A DNA stretch of 64,000 bases from Bacteroidales bacterium UBA4293 (lineage in GTDB: Bacteria > Bacteroidota > Bacteroidia > Bacteroidales > Bacteroidaceae), in contig DGVD01000002.1 in NCBI GenBank assembly GCA_002395835.1, forward strand, positions 62,001-126,000. Reading direction: 5' to 3'. Below the pieces are notes generated by a model. The model was not told the origin of the DNA and did not search any database. It saw only the letters and a program-made list of their open reading frames with translations. Numbering within the stretch: position 1 is the stretch's first letter; each line of letters starts with the position of its first letter. Position numbers and translations under genes: made by a program. Positions 25,958-34,966 of this stretch are shown piece by piece.

Positions 25958-27157
25958 ATGCCTAAAATATCGGTTCGGGGCGAAGCAATGCCCGCTTCTC
26001 CAATTAGAAAATTAGCTCCGTTGGCATACGAAGCAAAAGATCGTGGTATACATGTTTATCACTTAAATATAGGTCAGCCAGACCTACCAACCCCCCAAGT
26101 AGCTTTGGATGCGATTCATAATATAGATCGTAAAATATTAGAGTATTCTCCCTCTCAAGGTTATTTGAGTCTTAGGAAAAAGTTGGTAAATTACTATAAA
26201 AAGTATGATATCAATGTAACCTCCGATGACATAATAATTACCACAGGTGGTTCAGAAGCTGTATTGTTTGCTTTTCTTGCTTGTTTAAATCCAGGTGATG
26301 AGATTATTGTACCAGAGCCTGCTTATGCTAACTATATGGCATTTGCTATTTCTGCTGGTGCCGTAATTCGTACCATAGCAACTACCATTGATGAGGGTTT
26401 CTCTTTGCCAAAAGTAGAAAAGTTTGAAGAACTGATTAATGAGCGCACAAGAGCCATCTTAATTTGTAACCCAAACAATCCTACTGGTTATCTTTATACA
26501 CGCAGAGAGATGAATCAGATTCGTGATTTGGTAAAGAAATATGATTTGTACCTGTTCTCAGATGAGGTTTATCGTGAATTTATCTATACTGGTTCACCCT
26601 ATATTTCAGCTTGCCATTTAGAAGGGATTCAGCAGAATGTGGTATTAATCGATTCTGTTTCTAAACGGTATAGTGAATGTGGAATTAGAATAGGTGCGTT
26701 AGTGACGAAAAACGAAGAAGTCCGTAAGGCAGTGATGAAATTCTGTCAAGCACGTTTAAGTCCTCCTTTGATAGGGCAGATAGTTGCAGAGGCATCTATA
26801 GACACCCCTGAAGAGTATTTGCGTGAGACTTATGACGAATACGTGGAACGTAGAAAGTGCTTAATAGATGGACTGAATCGTATCCCAGGTGTTTATTCTC
26901 CAATTCCGATGGGAGCCTTTTACACTGTAGCTAAACTTCCAGTAGATGATAGTGAGAAATTCTGTGCTTGGTGTTTGAGTGAATTCAATTATGAAGGTGA
27001 AACTGTTATGCTGGCACCTGCAAGTGGTTTTTACACTACACCAGGTTCTGGTCATAACGAAGTCAGAATAGCTTATGTCTTAAATAAAGAAGATTTAGTT
27101 CGTGCTCTTTTTGTTTTACGTAAAGCATTAGAAGTATATCCAGGTAGGACAGAATGA
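25958..27157 (+). CDS. Class I PLP-dependent aminotransferase (aspartate aminotransferase-like)
   Basis: A 399-residue cytoplasmic aminotransferase. Visible motifs are HLNIGQPDLPTP, TTGGSEAVLFAF, ICNPNNPTGYLY, DEVYREF and the PLP lysine in DSVSKRYSECGIRIGALV. C-terminal RIAYVLNKEDLVRAL carries the substrate-binding Arg. The family transfers amino groups between amino acids and 2-oxo acids; the exact substrate (aspartate, aromatic or other) is not decided by these motifs. Its stop overlaps the next start (ATGA), so it is coupled to a permease gene with no obvious metabolic connection. Confidence 0.88.
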   Translation: MPKISVRGEAMPASPIRKLAPLAYEAKDRGIHVYHLNIGQPDLPTPQVALDAIHNIDRKILEYSPSQGYLSLRKKLVNYYKKYDINVTSDDIIITTGGSEAVLFAFLACLNPGDEIIVPEPAYANYMAFAISAGAVIRTIATTIDEGFSLPKVEKFEELINERTRAILICNPNNPTGYLYTRREMNQIRDLVKKYDLYLFSDEVYREFIYTGSPYISACHLEGIQQNVVLIDSVSKRYSECGIRIGALVTKNEEVRKAVMKFCQARLSPPLIGQIVAEASIDTPEEYLRETYDEYVERRKCLIDGLNRIPGVYSPIPMGAFYTVAKLPVDDSEKFCAWCLSEFNYEGETVMLAPASGFYTTPGSGHNEVRIAYVLNKEDLVRALFVLRKALEVYPGRTE

Positions 27158-28398
27158 ATTTCCCTCTCTTCATAGCCCAAAGAATTTTTGCTAGCAGGAC
27201 AAACCAGAAACAGGTTTCTCGTCCTGCTATTACTATTGCTACTATCGGTATGGCAATAGGAATGGCTGTGATGATTGTTGCAATATGTGTAGTTCTTGGT
27301 TTTAAGGATGAAATTAGAAGTAAACTTTTTGGTTTTGGTTCCCATATTCAGGTTATGAATATGGAGCAGACCAATTCCTTTGAAAGTTTTCCTATCGTTG
27401 GAGATGATAGTGTCATGAATGTAGTAAAATCTCTACCTGATATCTCTCATGTTCAACGTTACATTACTAAACCATGTCTTTTAAAGACAGAAGGTGAATT
27501 CAGGGGAGTAGCCCTTAAAGGTGTAGGTCCTGAATATGATTATTCTTTTTTGAAAGCTCATCTTGTTGAAGGTGAAATTCCTGTTTTTTCTGATAAAGAA
27601 GTAAGTAATAAGATTTTGATTTCAGAATCTATAGCAAATGATCTTAAAATTAAAGTAGGAGATAAGATCTATTGCTATTTTATGGGTAATTCAATCCGTG
27701 CTCGTAGATATGTCATTGCTGGTATTTATTGTACTCATTTAATGGAATTTGATAACAATTTTATATTTGCCGATTTATCAGCACTCGTAAAATTGAATGG
27801 ATGGGAGAAAGATCAAGTTAGTGGTCTTGAGATTTCTGTTGGTGATTATGATTCTATAACTGAAGATTTCATAAACGTAGTACACAAGATAAATGGTCAA
27901 ATAGATCGTTATGGTGATTCTTATTTCGTTTGTACAATAGAACAACTTTACCCTTCTTTGTTTGCATGGCTTGGTTTGCTGGACATGAATGTGTGGGTTA
28001 TCCTCATTCTGATGCTTGCAGTTGCTGGTTTTACCATGATTAGTGGATTACTTATCATTATTCTTGAGAGAACGAATATGATTGGAGTCTTAAAGGCATT
28101 AGGGGCTACGAATAAGTCTATTCGTCACATTTTTCTATATTTTGCTATTTTCATTATAGGGAAGGGACTGATTTATGGAAATATATTAGGATTGGGACTT
28201 TGCCTTTTACAAAAGTATTTCTCTATAATCCATTTAGATGCTCAATCCTATTATGTGGATACGGTACCTATTTTGATTAATCCTCTTACTATTGTTCTGT
28301 TGAATCTTGTTACCTTGATTATATCAGTATTGGTTCTTGTTATTCCTAGTTTCTTAGTATCTCACATTCATCCTGCTAGGTCAATTCGCTTTGAGTAA
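27154..28398 (+). CDS. LolC/LolE-type ABC transporter permease (FtsX/MacB family)
   Basis: A 414-residue inner-membrane protein with the four-helix topology of lipoprotein-export permeases: one helix near the N-terminus (about 27-48), a periplasmic domain of about 220 residues, and three C-terminal helices (about 275-300, 325-350, 378-402). The start FIAQRIFASR and the cytoplasmic loop ERTNMIGVLKALGATNKSIRHIFL are family signatures. In Gram-negatives such permeases extract lipoproteins from the inner membrane with an ATPase partner, which is not adjacent here. The start overlaps the aminotransferase stop. Confidence 0.87.
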   Translation: MNFPLFIAQRIFASRTNQKQVSRPAITIATIGMAIGMAVMIVAICVVLGFKDEIRSKLFGFGSHIQVMNMEQTNSFESFPIVGDDSVMNVVKSLPDISHVQRYITKPCLLKTEGEFRGVALKGVGPEYDYSFLKAHLVEGEIPVFSDKEVSNKILISESIANDLKIKVGDKIYCYFMGNSIRARRYVIAGIYCTHLMEFDNNFIFADLSALVKLNGWEKDQVSGLEISVGDYDSITEDFINVVHKINGQIDRYGDSYFVCTIEQLYPSLFAWLGLLDMNVWVILILMLAVAGFTMISGLLIIILERTNMIGVLKALGATNKSIRHIFLYFAIFIIGKGLIYGNILGLGLCLLQKYFSIIHLDAQSYYVDTVPILINPLTIVLLNLVTLIISVLVLVIPSFLVSHIHPARSIRFE

Positions 28399-28414
28399 GA
28401 CTATCAAGAGATAA

Positions 28415-28442
28415 AAAATCCTAGACTTAAAGCCTAGGATTT
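28415..28442. terminator. Bidirectional terminator between the permease gene and lysA
   Basis: AAATCCTAG pairs with CTAGGATTT around a short loop, with flanking A/T residues. It ends both the aminotransferase-permease unit and the long minus-strand his-lys operon. Confidence 0.8.
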
Positions 28443-28447
28443 ATCAA

Positions 28448-29611
28448 TTATGATTTAAATTCTTCTGACGAATATCCTTTAGGAAGTTCCCTGCAATTAT
28501 AAGTAGATGCCATGATTTCACCGTATGCACCTGCAGATCGTATAGCTAGATAATCTCCTCTGTGGCATTTATTAAGTTCAAAATCTTTCACAAAGACATC
28601 ACTTGATTCACAGATAGGACCTACTACATCATACTTCTCTTTCGGTTCATTGCTGGAAAGATTTTCTACTAGATGAAAAGCCCCATATAAAGCAGGACGA
28701 ATTAAATCTGTCATTCCAGCATCTACTATGCAGAATTGTTTTTGAATTCCCTTTTTGATAAACAGAGTCTTAGTAATTAAATTACCACATTGTCCTACAA
28801 CAGCTCTACCTAATTCAAAGTGGAGACATTGTCCTTTTCTAAGGATAAGATTCTCTGCATAGGTTTTAAAGAAATCTGTAAAGTTGGGTATCGGATTCTC
28901 ATCAGGTTTTAAATAATCTATGCCTAATCCTCCACCTACGTTGATATGCTTTACAGTAATGTTCTCAGCTTCTAATCTGTTTTGCAGTTCATTGATTCTT
29001 TTGCTTAAAGCAATGAAATCATCCATCTCTAGAATTTGGGAACCGATGTGGAAATGTAGACCTATAAATTCTACATTCTTCATCTCTGCTGCTTTTGACA
29101 CTACAAATTCCATATCCTCCATAGCTATACCGAATTTGTTTTCAGCTAGCCCTGTAGTGATATTGGCATGAGTATGTGCCCCTACATCCGGATTAATTCT
29201 AAAGCATATTTTTGCGACTTTGTTTTTTACTGCAGCCAACTCATTAATAATTTCTAGTTCAGGAATGCTTTCTACATTGAAGCAGAAGATATCATTTTCT
29301 AAACCTAGATTAATTTCCCAGTCGCTTTTTCCTACACCTGCAAAAACAATTTTATCTGATGGGAAGCCAGCTTTTATCGCAGCACTGATTTCTCCACCAC
29401 TTACACAATCTGCACCCAGTCCACTTTTGCTAATAAGATCCAGTATCAATGGATTGGCATTAGCTTTGATAGCGTAGTGCACATAGTAATTAGGATATTT
29501 ATCTATTTCCTTCTTTATGACGTCAAGCGTCTGTTGCAACAGCTTTACATCGTAATAGTAGAATGGTGTTTTTATATCCTTAAATTTCTCGATAGGTATT
29601 TGTATTTTCAT
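28448..29611 (-). CDS. lysA: Diaminopimelate decarboxylase
   Basis: LysA is a PLP enzyme of fold III that decarboxylates meso-diaminopimelate to lysine. The 387 residues show the PLP lysine region YVHYAIKANANPLIL, FRINPDVGAHTHA, GLHFHIGSQI, NVGGGLGIDY, ELGRAVVGQCG, GPICESSDVF and AYGEIMASTYN with the conserved C-terminal Tyr. Length is a little short but normal for Bacteroidetes. It ends the minus-strand operon, 9 bases after lysC, so aspartokinase and the last step of lysine synthesis are made together. Confidence 0.96.
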   Translation of the reverse strand: MKIQIPIEKFKDIKTPFYYYDVKLLQQTLDVIKKEIDKYPNYYVHYAIKANANPLILDLISKSGLGADCVSGGEISAAIKAGFPSDKIVFAGVGKSDWEINLGLENDIFCFNVESIPELEIINELAAVKNKVAKICFRINPDVGAHTHANITTGLAENKFGIAMEDMEFVVSKAAEMKNVEFIGLHFHIGSQILEMDDFIALSKRINELQNRLEAENITVKHINVGGGLGIDYLKPDENPIPNFTDFFKTYAENLILRKGQCLHFELGRAVVGQCGNLITKTLFIKKGIQKQFCIVDAGMTDLIRPALYGAFHLVENLSSNEPKEKYDVVGPICESSDVFVKDFELNKCHRGDYLAIRSAGAYGEIMASTYNCRELPKGYSSEEFKS

Positions 29612-29620
29612 AAAATGGGT

Positions 29621-30940
29621 TTATTTCTTTTTAAATAAAGTGTCGGTTAAAGCTTGTAAAGCGCGCTTCTTATCTTCTTTCTTTACTAAAAATGAAATAT
29701 TGTAGTTGCTGCCTCCGTAGGAAATCATACGTACAGGTATATTCTTCATGGCTTCTGTAGCAAGTGTCTCAAAACCCACATTATCCCAAGTGAGGTCACC
29801 TACTACACATATAATACACATGTCGTAATCTACGGTTACTGTTCCATATTTTTTCAGCTCGTTTAATATGTCATTCAGATGTTTCGTGTTGTCTATACTC
29901 ATAGAGACACCCACTTCTGAAGTAGAAACCATATCAATACTAGTTTGATACTGTTCGAAAATGTCGAAAACTTTGCTGAGGAAACCGTGAGCTAGAAGCA
30001 TTCTGCTGCTCTTTATCTTTATAGCTGTGATGTTATCCTTAGCAGCTACTGCCTTTATTTTTCCTCTTTCGGTTTCATTGCTTATCGTGGTTCCAGGAGC
30101 TGTAGGTTCCATGGTGTTTAGTAACCGGACTGGTATTCCTGCGTATTTAGCTGGTTGAACGCATGTAGGATGTAAAATCTTTGCTCCAAAATAAGCCAGC
30201 TCAGCAGCTTCTTCAAAATGAAGTTGACGTACAGGTTCGGTAAAATCTACGAACCTTGGGTCGTTGTTGTGCATTCCATCAATGTCGGTCCAAATCTGTA
30301 TTTCTTCAGCTAGGACAGCAGCACCGATGAGAGAAGCAGTATAATCAGAACCACCTCTTTCCAGATTATCTATTTCACCATATGCGTTACGGCAGATGAA
30401 TCCTTGAGTGATATAGATGTCGGCATCTGGATTAGCCTCAAGCAACTTTTTAAGTTCTTTTCTGATGAACACTGGGTCTGGCTCTGAATTCTTATCTGTA
30501 CGCATGAATTGCAGTGCATCAAGAAGTACCACGTTTACCCCTTGCTCTTTGAGGTAGTTTGTCATCATGTTGGTGCTAATAATTTCACCCTGAGCCAGGA
30601 TTACCCTTTCCTCATACATGGTGAACAAATCCTTAGAGAAACCATGCAGATACTCTATTTCCTCTCTTAAGAAATCCTTTGTGATATTCTTATATTCTTC
30701 AGTATCATATAGTTCCTCTACGTGCTTTCTATATTTGTTTGCAAGTTGGTTTATAATCTCGTTCGCACCATCTGCGTTCTTCTTATAGAAGTAATCAGAA
30801 ATTTCAACCAATGTGTTTGTCGTTCCAGACATGGCTGACAGCACGACAATCTTCTTTTCTCCATCATTGATTAATTTTGCTACATCCTTCATTCTTTGAG
30901 CTGTACCGACGGATGTACCACCAAATTTCAATACTTTCAT
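29621..30940 (-). CDS. lysC: Aspartokinase (monofunctional)
   Basis: This 439-residue kinase phosphorylates aspartate, the first step toward lysine, threonine and methionine. KVLKFGGTSVGTAQRM is the ATP/aspartate-binding start; ERGGSDYTASLIGAAV and WTDIDGMHNNDPR follow. Two ACT-type regulatory repeats occupy about residues 295-439 (VSMSIDNT and the SYGGSNYNISFLV segment). No homoserine dehydrogenase domain is attached. I take the ATG at 30940; a longer frame runs back into the ftsE coding end. It lies 22 bases after ftsE and 9 bases before lysA. Confidence 0.96.
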   Translation of the reverse strand: MKVLKFGGTSVGTAQRMKDVAKLINDGEKKIVVLSAMSGTTNTLVEISDYFYKKNADGANEIINQLANKYRKHVEELYDTEEYKNITKDFLREEIEYLHGFSKDLFTMYEERVILAQGEIISTNMMTNYLKEQGVNVVLLDALQFMRTDKNSEPDPVFIRKELKKLLEANPDADIYITQGFICRNAYGEIDNLERGGSDYTASLIGAAVLAEEIQIWTDIDGMHNNDPRFVDFTEPVRQLHFEEAAELAYFGAKILHPTCVQPAKYAGIPVRLLNTMEPTAPGTTISNETERGKIKAVAAKDNITAIKIKSSRMLLAHGFLSKVFDIFEQYQTSIDMVSTSEVGVSMSIDNTKHLNDILNELKKYGTVTVDYDMCIICVVGDLTWDNVGFETLATEAMKNIPVRMISYGGSNYNISFLVKKEDKKRALQALTDTLFKKK

Positions 30941-30962
30941 TGTTATATTTATATTTATATTC

Positions 30963-31691
30963 TTATTTTGTTTCCAACTCACTGATTTCTACCATATCAA
31001 TCGGTCTATTGAATTCCTCAGTTATATCCTCTATATGCGTGTCTTTAATTTCAAATACTGTACCAGGGAATGAAGATATAAGGCTCAAGTTATGGGTAGA
31101 AATGATGACCGTAGATCCGTTTTCACTGATTTTATGGAGCAGTTCCAGAATGTTTTTGCTGGTTACGATATCCAAATTACCCGTAGGCTCATCAGCCAGA
31201 ACCAGTTTAGGGTTGTTCAGAATAGCTCGTGCAATGCACACTCGTTGCTGCTCACCACCACTGAGTTGGTTTGGATATTTATCCCGTTTATCTTCTAGCC
31301 CTACCAGTTTAAGCACTTCCGTAATTCTATTTGATATTTCTTGTTTGTTTTTCCAGTCGGTGGCTTTCAAGACAAAATCCAGATTCTTCTCCACAGTCCG
31401 GTCTCCCAGTAATTGGAAATCCTGGAAGACTATACCTATTTTTCTTCGGAGTTCCTGCAGTTTACTGTCTTTCATTTTTTTGTCCATCTGATAGGTTCCC
31501 AGCATTAAAGCTTCACCTTCCACGATGGGGAGCTCACCATACATCGTCTTGAGTAGGGTGGATTTACCAGTACCAACCCTGCCTGTAAGATAAATCAGAC
31601 TACCTTCTTCTACCTGAAAATTTACATCTTGCAGAATGGTTTTGTCTGCTTGGTTTATTTTTACATTCTTATAGTCAACTACTAGTGCCAT
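30963..31691 (-). CDS. ftsE: FtsE-like ABC transporter ATP-binding protein
   Basis: A 242-residue ABC ATPase with P-loop GRVGTGKST (about 36-44), Q-loop, signature LSGGEQQRVCIARAIL, Walker B LVLADEPTGNLD and the H-loop STHN. The KTMYGELP after the P-loop and the overall pattern resemble FtsE, which with membrane partner FtsX controls peptidoglycan hydrolases at the division site. No ftsX is in this window, so the partner must be elsewhere. It lies 7 bases after hisIE and 22 before lysC, an unusual setting in the middle of an amino acid operon. Confidence 0.82.
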   Translation of the reverse strand: MALVVDYKNVKINQADKTILQDVNFQVEEGSLIYLTGRVGTGKSTLLKTMYGELPIVEGEALMLGTYQMDKKMKDSKLQELRRKIGIVFQDFQLLGDRTVEKNLDFVLKATDWKNKQEISNRITEVLKLVGLEDKRDKYPNQLSGGEQQRVCIARAILNNPKLVLADEPTGNLDIVTSKNILELLHKISENGSTVIISTHNLSLISSFPGTVFEIKDTHIEDITEEFNRPIDMVEISELETK

Positions 31692-31698
31692 ATCTCAA

Positions 31699-32331
31699 TT
31701 AATGTTTATGCCAATTAGGGTCATGTCTTACTTGCAGCTCCTTAGCCAAATCTTCAATACGAAGTCCTTTGGCAGTGAGCAGAACGATGAGATGGTAGAG
31801 GAAATCACTACCTTCGTACACTAATCTTTCATTGGTTCCGTTGGTGGCTTCAATGACAGCTTCAAGGGCTTCTTCTCCCACTTTTTGTGCCATTCTGTTT
31901 ATGCCATCCTTGAACAGGCTAGTGGTGTATGAACCCTCTGGCATTTCCTCATGCCTTTTCTCTATGAAATCCTGCAAGTAGGTCAGGAATAGGAGAGGAT
32001 TAACCTCGTTCTTTTCATTCCAGCAAGTGTCGGCACCTGTGTGGCAGACAGGACCCACGGGATTCACCTGGATGAGCAACGTGTCCTTGTCGCAATCCAG
32101 TTTTACGTCTACAAGATTCAAGAAATTCCCACTGGTTTCTCCTTTGGTCCAAAGGGTGTTTCGGGTTCTGCTGAAGAAAGTAACCTTACCTGTTTCCACA
32201 GTTTTTTTGTAAGCCTCTTCATTCATAAAGCCCAGCATGAGCACCTTTTGGCTTTTTGAATCTTGGATGATAGCAGGAACTAATCCATTCATCTTTTGAA
32301 AATCAATGCTTTCTACCGGTATATTAATCAT
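31699..32331 (-). CDS. hisI: Bifunctional phosphoribosyl-AMP cyclohydrolase / phosphoribosyl-ATP pyrophosphatase
   Basis: The 210 residues join HisI and HisE (often called hisIE). The N-terminal cyclohydrolase (about 1-120) has TFFSRTRNTLWTKGETSGN and metal-binding DCDKDTLL with GPVCHTGADTCW. The C-terminal pyrophosphatase (about 125-210) has GSYTTSLFKDGINRMAQKVGEEALEAVIEA. Together they perform steps 2 and 3 of histidine synthesis. The gene is 9 bases after hisF in the minus-strand operon. Confidence 0.96.
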   Translation of the reverse strand: MINIPVESIDFQKMNGLVPAIIQDSKSQKVLMLGFMNEEAYKKTVETGKVTFFSRTRNTLWTKGETSGNFLNLVDVKLDCDKDTLLIQVNPVGPVCHTGADTCWNEKNEVNPLLFLTYLQDFIEKRHEEMPEGSYTTSLFKDGINRMAQKVGEEALEAVIEATNGTNERLVYEGSDFLYHLIVLLTAKGLRIEDLAKELQVRHDPNWHKH

Positions 32332-32340
32332 AAACTATAA

Positions 32341-33096
32341 CTATATTCTAATATTAATTCCTTCATTTTTCAAGTAGAGTTTCAACTCTGGAATCTGAAT
32401 TACTCCAAAGTGAAAGACACTTGCTGCTAATGCCGCATCAGCTTTACCCAGGGTGAAAGCGTCGCGGAAATGCTCTTTCTTTCCTGCTCCTCCGGAAGCG
32501 ATGACCGGGATGGACAGTAAGTCAGAAAGCTCTGCCAGGGCTTCATTGGCATATCCCGTTTTCACTCCATCGTGATTCATGGAGGTGAAAAGAATTTCCC
32601 CAGCACCCCGTTCGTTCACTTCTTTAGCCCAGTCGAAAAGGTTTCTATCCGTTTCTATTCTGCCTCCATTCACGTAGCATTTCCAAGTTCCATCCGTGAA
32701 TTTGGCATCGATAGCTACCACGCACACTTGGGAGCCGAAACGGAATGCAATCTCATCCACGAACTCTGGTCTTCTTAGTGCAGCAGAATTAATGCTCACC
32801 TTGTCTGCTCCAGCAGAGAGCATGCGGTCTACATCTTCCAACTCATTAATTCCACCACCTACGGTAAATGGAATGTTGATGTTGGCAGCTACTCTTCCTA
32901 CCAGCTCCGTGAATGTTTTCCTTCCTTCATGACTAGCTGTAATATCCAGATAGACCAGCTCATCAGCACCCATGTTACTGTATGCTTTTCCTAATTCCAC
33001 TGGGTCACCGGCTTGCCGAAGATCCACGAAATTTGTGCCTTTTACAGTCTGTCCGTCTTTCACATCCAGACAAGGTATGATACGTTTTGCCAACAT
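32341..33096 (-). CDS. hisF: Imidazole glycerol phosphate synthase, cyclase subunit
   Basis: A 251-residue (beta/alpha)8 barrel. Catalytic Asp11 is in RIIPCLDVKDGQTVKG and Asp130 in CVVAIDAKFTDG. The phosphate-binding loops are FTVGGGIN and VIASGGAGKKEHF. HisF uses ammonia from HisH to make imidazole glycerol phosphate and AICAR. Its start codon overlaps the hisA stop by one base (TGATG). Confidence 0.96.
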   Translation of the reverse strand: MLAKRIIPCLDVKDGQTVKGTNFVDLRQAGDPVELGKAYSNMGADELVYLDITASHEGRKTFTELVGRVAANINIPFTVGGGINELEDVDRMLSAGADKVSINSAALRRPEFVDEIAFRFGSQVCVVAIDAKFTDGTWKCYVNGGRIETDRNLFDWAKEVNERGAGEILFTSMNHDGVKTGYANEALAELSDLLSIPVIASGGAGKKEHFRDAFTLGKADAALAASVFHFGVIQIPELKLYLKNEGINIRI

Positions 33097-33830
33097 CAGT
33101 TTTTATGGGTTTTAATGTAATCCACTATTTCCTCTAAAGTTATCTTGTTCTCGTAGATAGCTTTACCGGTCACTACGGCATAAATGCCAGCCTTATCTAG
33201 TTCTTCTATATCCTTCATGGAACTCACTCCTCCACTGGCTATCAGTTTCAGGGTAGGGAAGTGCGTCATTATGTCTTTATACAGCTGGATGGAAGGCCCT
33301 TGCAGCATGCCATCTTTGGAGATGTCTGTGCAGAGTACATACTGAATTCCCTCTTTCACATAACTTTCCAAGAAAGGAATCAAAGCCTTCGTGCTTCCTT
33401 CTTTCCATCCGTTCACAGAGATGAAACCATCTTTCATATCTGCACCTAGGATGATGCGTTCAGCACCATATTTCTGAAGCCAGCTGATGAACAGGTCGGG
33501 TCTTTGAACAGCTATACTTCCTACGGTGACTTGTTTTGCCCCGTTTTGGAAAGCTGTGCTGATGTCTTCATCGGTTTTTATACCGCCTCCGAAATCTATT
33601 TCCAGTCCTGTTTCCGATGCAATCTCTTTCAGGGCTTTGATATTGACGATGTGCTTCGATTTTGCCCCATCCAAATCTACCACATGGATGTGCTCTATGC
33701 CAGCCTCTTCAAATTTCCGGGCTATTTCTACCACATTTTCACTATACACCTTTTTCTGGTCGTAGTCACCCTGGGAAAGCCTTACGCACTTTCCATCTAT
33801 GATGTCTATGGCTGGAATAATTCTTATCAT
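33096..33830 (-). CDS. hisA: ProFAR isomerase
   Basis: A 244-residue (beta/alpha)8 barrel homologous to HisF. It isomerises ProFAR to PRFAR. Catalytic Asp8 lies in IIPAIDIIDGKCVRLSQG and the second Asp in CTDISKDGMLQGPS; phosphate is bound by DFGGGIKT and LIASGGVSSMKD. It sits between hisH (3 bases) and hisF (one-base overlap), giving coordinated translation of the HisF-HisH partners and the preceding enzyme. Confidence 0.96.
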   Translation of the reverse strand: MIRIIPAIDIIDGKCVRLSQGDYDQKKVYSENVVEIARKFEEAGIEHIHVVDLDGAKSKHIVNIKALKEIASETGLEIDFGGGIKTDEDISTAFQNGAKQVTVGSIAVQRPDLFISWLQKYGAERIILGADMKDGFISVNGWKEGSTKALIPFLESYVKEGIQYVLCTDISKDGMLQGPSIQLYKDIMTHFPTLKLIASGGVSSMKDIEELDKAGIYAVVTGKAIYENKITLEEIVDYIKTHKN

Positions 33831-33833
33831 CGC

Positions 33834-34424
33834 TTACAGGTCTAGGAAGTTCTTTAAAATCTGTTCTCCTATGGACCCACTCTTTTCCGGGTGAAATTGT
33901 GTGGCATAGAAATTATCTTTCTGCAAGGAAGCACTGAACGGCTGAATGTATGCCGATTCAGCCACAGTCCACTGACAAACCGGCACATAAAAGCTATGAA
34001 CAAAATACACAAAAGACTCATCGGGCAGTCCTTTGTATAAATCACCTTTCATGTGGGTCAGGGAATTCCATCCCATGTGAGGCACTTTGTCGGTGTGCCT
34101 GGTAGGATTGAACTTCTTCACATCCACGTCGAAAATGCCCAGACAATCCACATCCCCTTCTTCGGAGTGACTACACATGAGTTGCTGCCCTACACAGATA
34201 CCCAGAACAGGTTGCTTCAGTTCACGGATTACTCTATCTAGTTGGTGCTCACGAATATAGGTCATGGTGGTTAAAGCATGACCTTGTCCGGGGAAAAGTA
34301 TTTTGTCGGCTTTTGAAAACTGTTCGGCATCATCCGTAATAATGGGGTTGATACCTAAACGATTCAGTGCGTGGACTACGGAAAAGATGTTTCCTGCATT
34401 ATACTTTACAATAGCAACCTGCAT
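33834..34424 (-). CDS. hisH: Imidazole glycerol phosphate synthase, glutaminase subunit
   Basis: A 196-residue class I glutamine amidotransferase. The nucleophile Cys77 is in LGICVGQQLM, and the His-Glu pair is in TQFHPEKSG near residue 180. The oxyanion-hole region is FPGQGHA. It releases ammonia for HisF. It lies 5 bases after the secreted-protein gene and 3 bases before hisA. Confidence 0.96.
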   Translation of the reverse strand: MQVAIVKYNAGNIFSVVHALNRLGINPIITDDAEQFSKADKILFPGQGHALTTMTYIREHQLDRVIRELKQPVLGICVGQQLMCSHSEEGDVDCLGIFDVDVKKFNPTRHTDKVPHMGWNSLTHMKGDLYKGLPDESFVYFVHSFYVPVCQWTVAESAYIQPFSASLQKDNFYATQFHPEKSGSIGEQILKNFLDL

Positions 34425-34429
34425 TCAGC

Positions 34430-34894
34430 TTAATTACCTTTTATTTGTTGATATGCCTTAACCCAGTCTGTGTCTAGAGAGAAGGGAGCCACACTGCCTT
34501 TTTCCTCTATATATGCCTGTGTGGTAGATGTATCAGGGTCATTGTAAAGAGGATTGTTCAGGGAAGCATCGATGTAAGCACGAGCTACCTTCAGCTTATC
34601 CTGACTGGCAGTTTTCTGCATCTGCATCATGTATGCCAGCACGAAACAATCCAGGTTGTAGGCTTGCTCATCCAGGAAACTAGTGGTGATAGACCGGTTG
34701 GTCTTAAATGCATAGTTCTTTATGTAGTTTAATGCAGTAAGTTCAAATTCATATTTCTTCAGTTCATACTCATTGGTATAGGGACTGTTTACCTTTTCTG
34801 TAGCCTTCTTCACTAGATAGTTATAAACTTCCTGAGCTTGCATTTGGCCGAAACCAACTGTCATAAGAGCCAACAAGAGTAATAATTTTTTCAT
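34430..34894 (-). CDS. Secreted protein of unknown function heading the hisHAF operon
   Basis: From the ATG at 34894 the protein has 154 residues. A clear signal peptide (KKLLLLLALMTVGFGQMQAQ, cleavage about residue 20) precedes a mainly helical domain rich in Tyr, Asn and Ala, ending near KAYQQIKGN. There is no lipobox, so it is probably periplasmic. I do not recognise the family. It is the first gene after a strong promoter and ends 5 bases before hisH, so it shares a message with histidine genes. Using the earlier in-frame ATG at 34927 would put the promoter -7 element inside the gene. Confidence 0.75.
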   Translation of the reverse strand: MKKLLLLLALMTVGFGQMQAQEVYNYLVKKATEKVNSPYTNEYELKKYEFELTALNYIKNYAFKTNRSITTSFLDEQAYNLDCFVLAYMMQMQKTASQDKLKVARAYIDASLNNPLYNDPDTSTTQAYIEEKGSVAPFSLDTDWVKAYQQIKGN

Positions 34895-34924
34895 TTCGTT
34901 TTTCTTTTGTTGTATAATATGGTG

Positions 34925-34956
34925 CAAATTTAAAACATTTTGCTAAACCATGCAAA
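34925..34956 (-). promoter_or_regulatory. Promoter of the secreted protein-hisHAFI-ftsE-lysC-lysA operon
   Basis: On the minus strand TTTG (34953-34956), 20 bases, then TAAATTTG (34925-34932), 30 bases before the start codon. It matches the consensus exactly. No His-codon leader or attenuator is visible between it and the first gene. Confidence 0.72.
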
Positions 34957-34966
34957 GAATGAAGAG

